Shown: one piece after another, positions 63,644-64,000 of the stretch
Numbering within the stretch: position 1 is the first letter of the stretch
Layout: every line of letters starts with the position of its first letter
Source: Enchytraeus crypticus
Taxonomy: Eukaryota > Annelida > Clitellata > Enchytraeida > Enchytraeidae
Reading direction: 5' to 3'
DNA length: 64,000 bases
Assembly (NCBI GenBank): GCA_905160935.1
Contig: CAJHZI010000769.1
Coordinates: forward strand, 550,001 to 614,000
Notes under the pieces: model-generated
What the model saw: only the letters and a program-made list of their open reading frames with translations
Told to the model about the DNA's origin: nothing
The model's database searches: none
Program-made: the position numbers and the translations under genes

Positions 63644-64000
63644 CTAGCCACCCCAATCCGTAACACTTGGCTAAAAGTCAAGTATTACCTTTTACTCTGC
63701 AACGTACCCTATATACTATATATATCCAAATCCTATGAATAGTACTCAAAACCTAATTAATTCGATTTTATGAAGGAAATAACGATTTTGACTGTAAACA
63801 ATGACCACGTTGGCTGTTATGCCTTTCTAGAATGTTCGAGAAGTTCGCCACATCGCACTACAAATTTCATAAAATTTACATCGATAATCAGTTGAAAAAG
63901 TTATATTTTTCAGTAAAAAGGTCTAGGATTTGCAGATCTGCATTATCTATTTTTAGATGTGTTAACAAAATGTAAACAAACGTAACAGACTAAATTTAGC
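63644..64000. other. Upstream of the orphan gene; nothing recognised
   Basis: AT-rich. A TATA-like run (TATATACTATATATATCC) lies at 63710-63727, about 70-85 bp upstream of the orphan start on the minus strand. Confidence 0.3.

Overview
The window is nuclear DNA of an invertebrate animal. It is AT-rich and intron-rich, crowded with SINE, LINE and microsatellite debris, and carries spliced genes of metazoan families. I cannot name the species. A spiralian or other marine invertebrate is a guess, not a result.

Layout. (1) 1-33.8 kb, plus strand: three consecutive type I membrane-protein genes. Only the last exon of the first is present (316-647). The second (5408-16612, 11 exons, 691 residues) has a signal peptide, five Ig domains of L1/neuroglian/contactin type, a membrane helix and a short tail. 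The third (23637-33761, 6 exons, 332 residues) has a signal peptide, a small Cys-rich exon, a CUB-like domain, a stalk, a membrane helix and a tail. Nearly all introns are phase 1, and every tail carries an ITIM-like tyrosine site, so this looks like a cluster of surface receptors. (2) 36.4-48.0 kb, minus strand: a complete 8-exon ADAP/centaurin-alpha gene (ArfGAP plus two PH domains, 349 residues). Its conserved ArfGAP arginine is Asn. Its introns hold a 31-bp minisatellite of about 2 kb. (3) 48.5-61.9 kb: the coding part of a Polinton/Maverick (adintovirus-like) virus-transposon with almost all frames open. Gene order is Zn-finger protein, protein-primed PolB, an H-type-lectin-like gene on the opposite strand, packaging ATPase, small conserved protein, Zn-ribbon/PLA2, retrovirus-type integrase, conserved 406-residue protein, penton, basic minor protein, major capsid protein, protein-X-like peptide, adenain-like protease, two-TM protein, fibre-like protein. 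The left terminus is probably near 48507; no right terminus was found. (4) 61.95-64 kb: a cluster of short palindromes, a host SINE fragment, and one orphan minus-strand gene.

How the element works together: PolB would copy it, the ATPase package it, the integrase insert it, the protease mature a capsid built from the MCP and penton, and PLA2, fibre and lectin would serve entry. Nearly every start codon sits in a (T)AATAAATG motif. The integrase is the exception. Its frame has no ATG before the first catalytic Asp, the codon after its AATAAA box is AAG, and it overlaps the PLA2 gene in the -1 frame past an A-AAA-AAA run.

Between genes the DNA is mostly repeats: a tRNA-like SINE (at least 14 copies), 5'-truncated LINE tails ending in (GA)n, SINEs sharing that LINE tail, a 2.1-kb hAT-like element with its target duplication, a satellite made from a piece of an Ig exon, and a perfect 138-bp palindrome. 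I saw no tRNA or rRNA gene, no CRISPR array and no bacterial operon.
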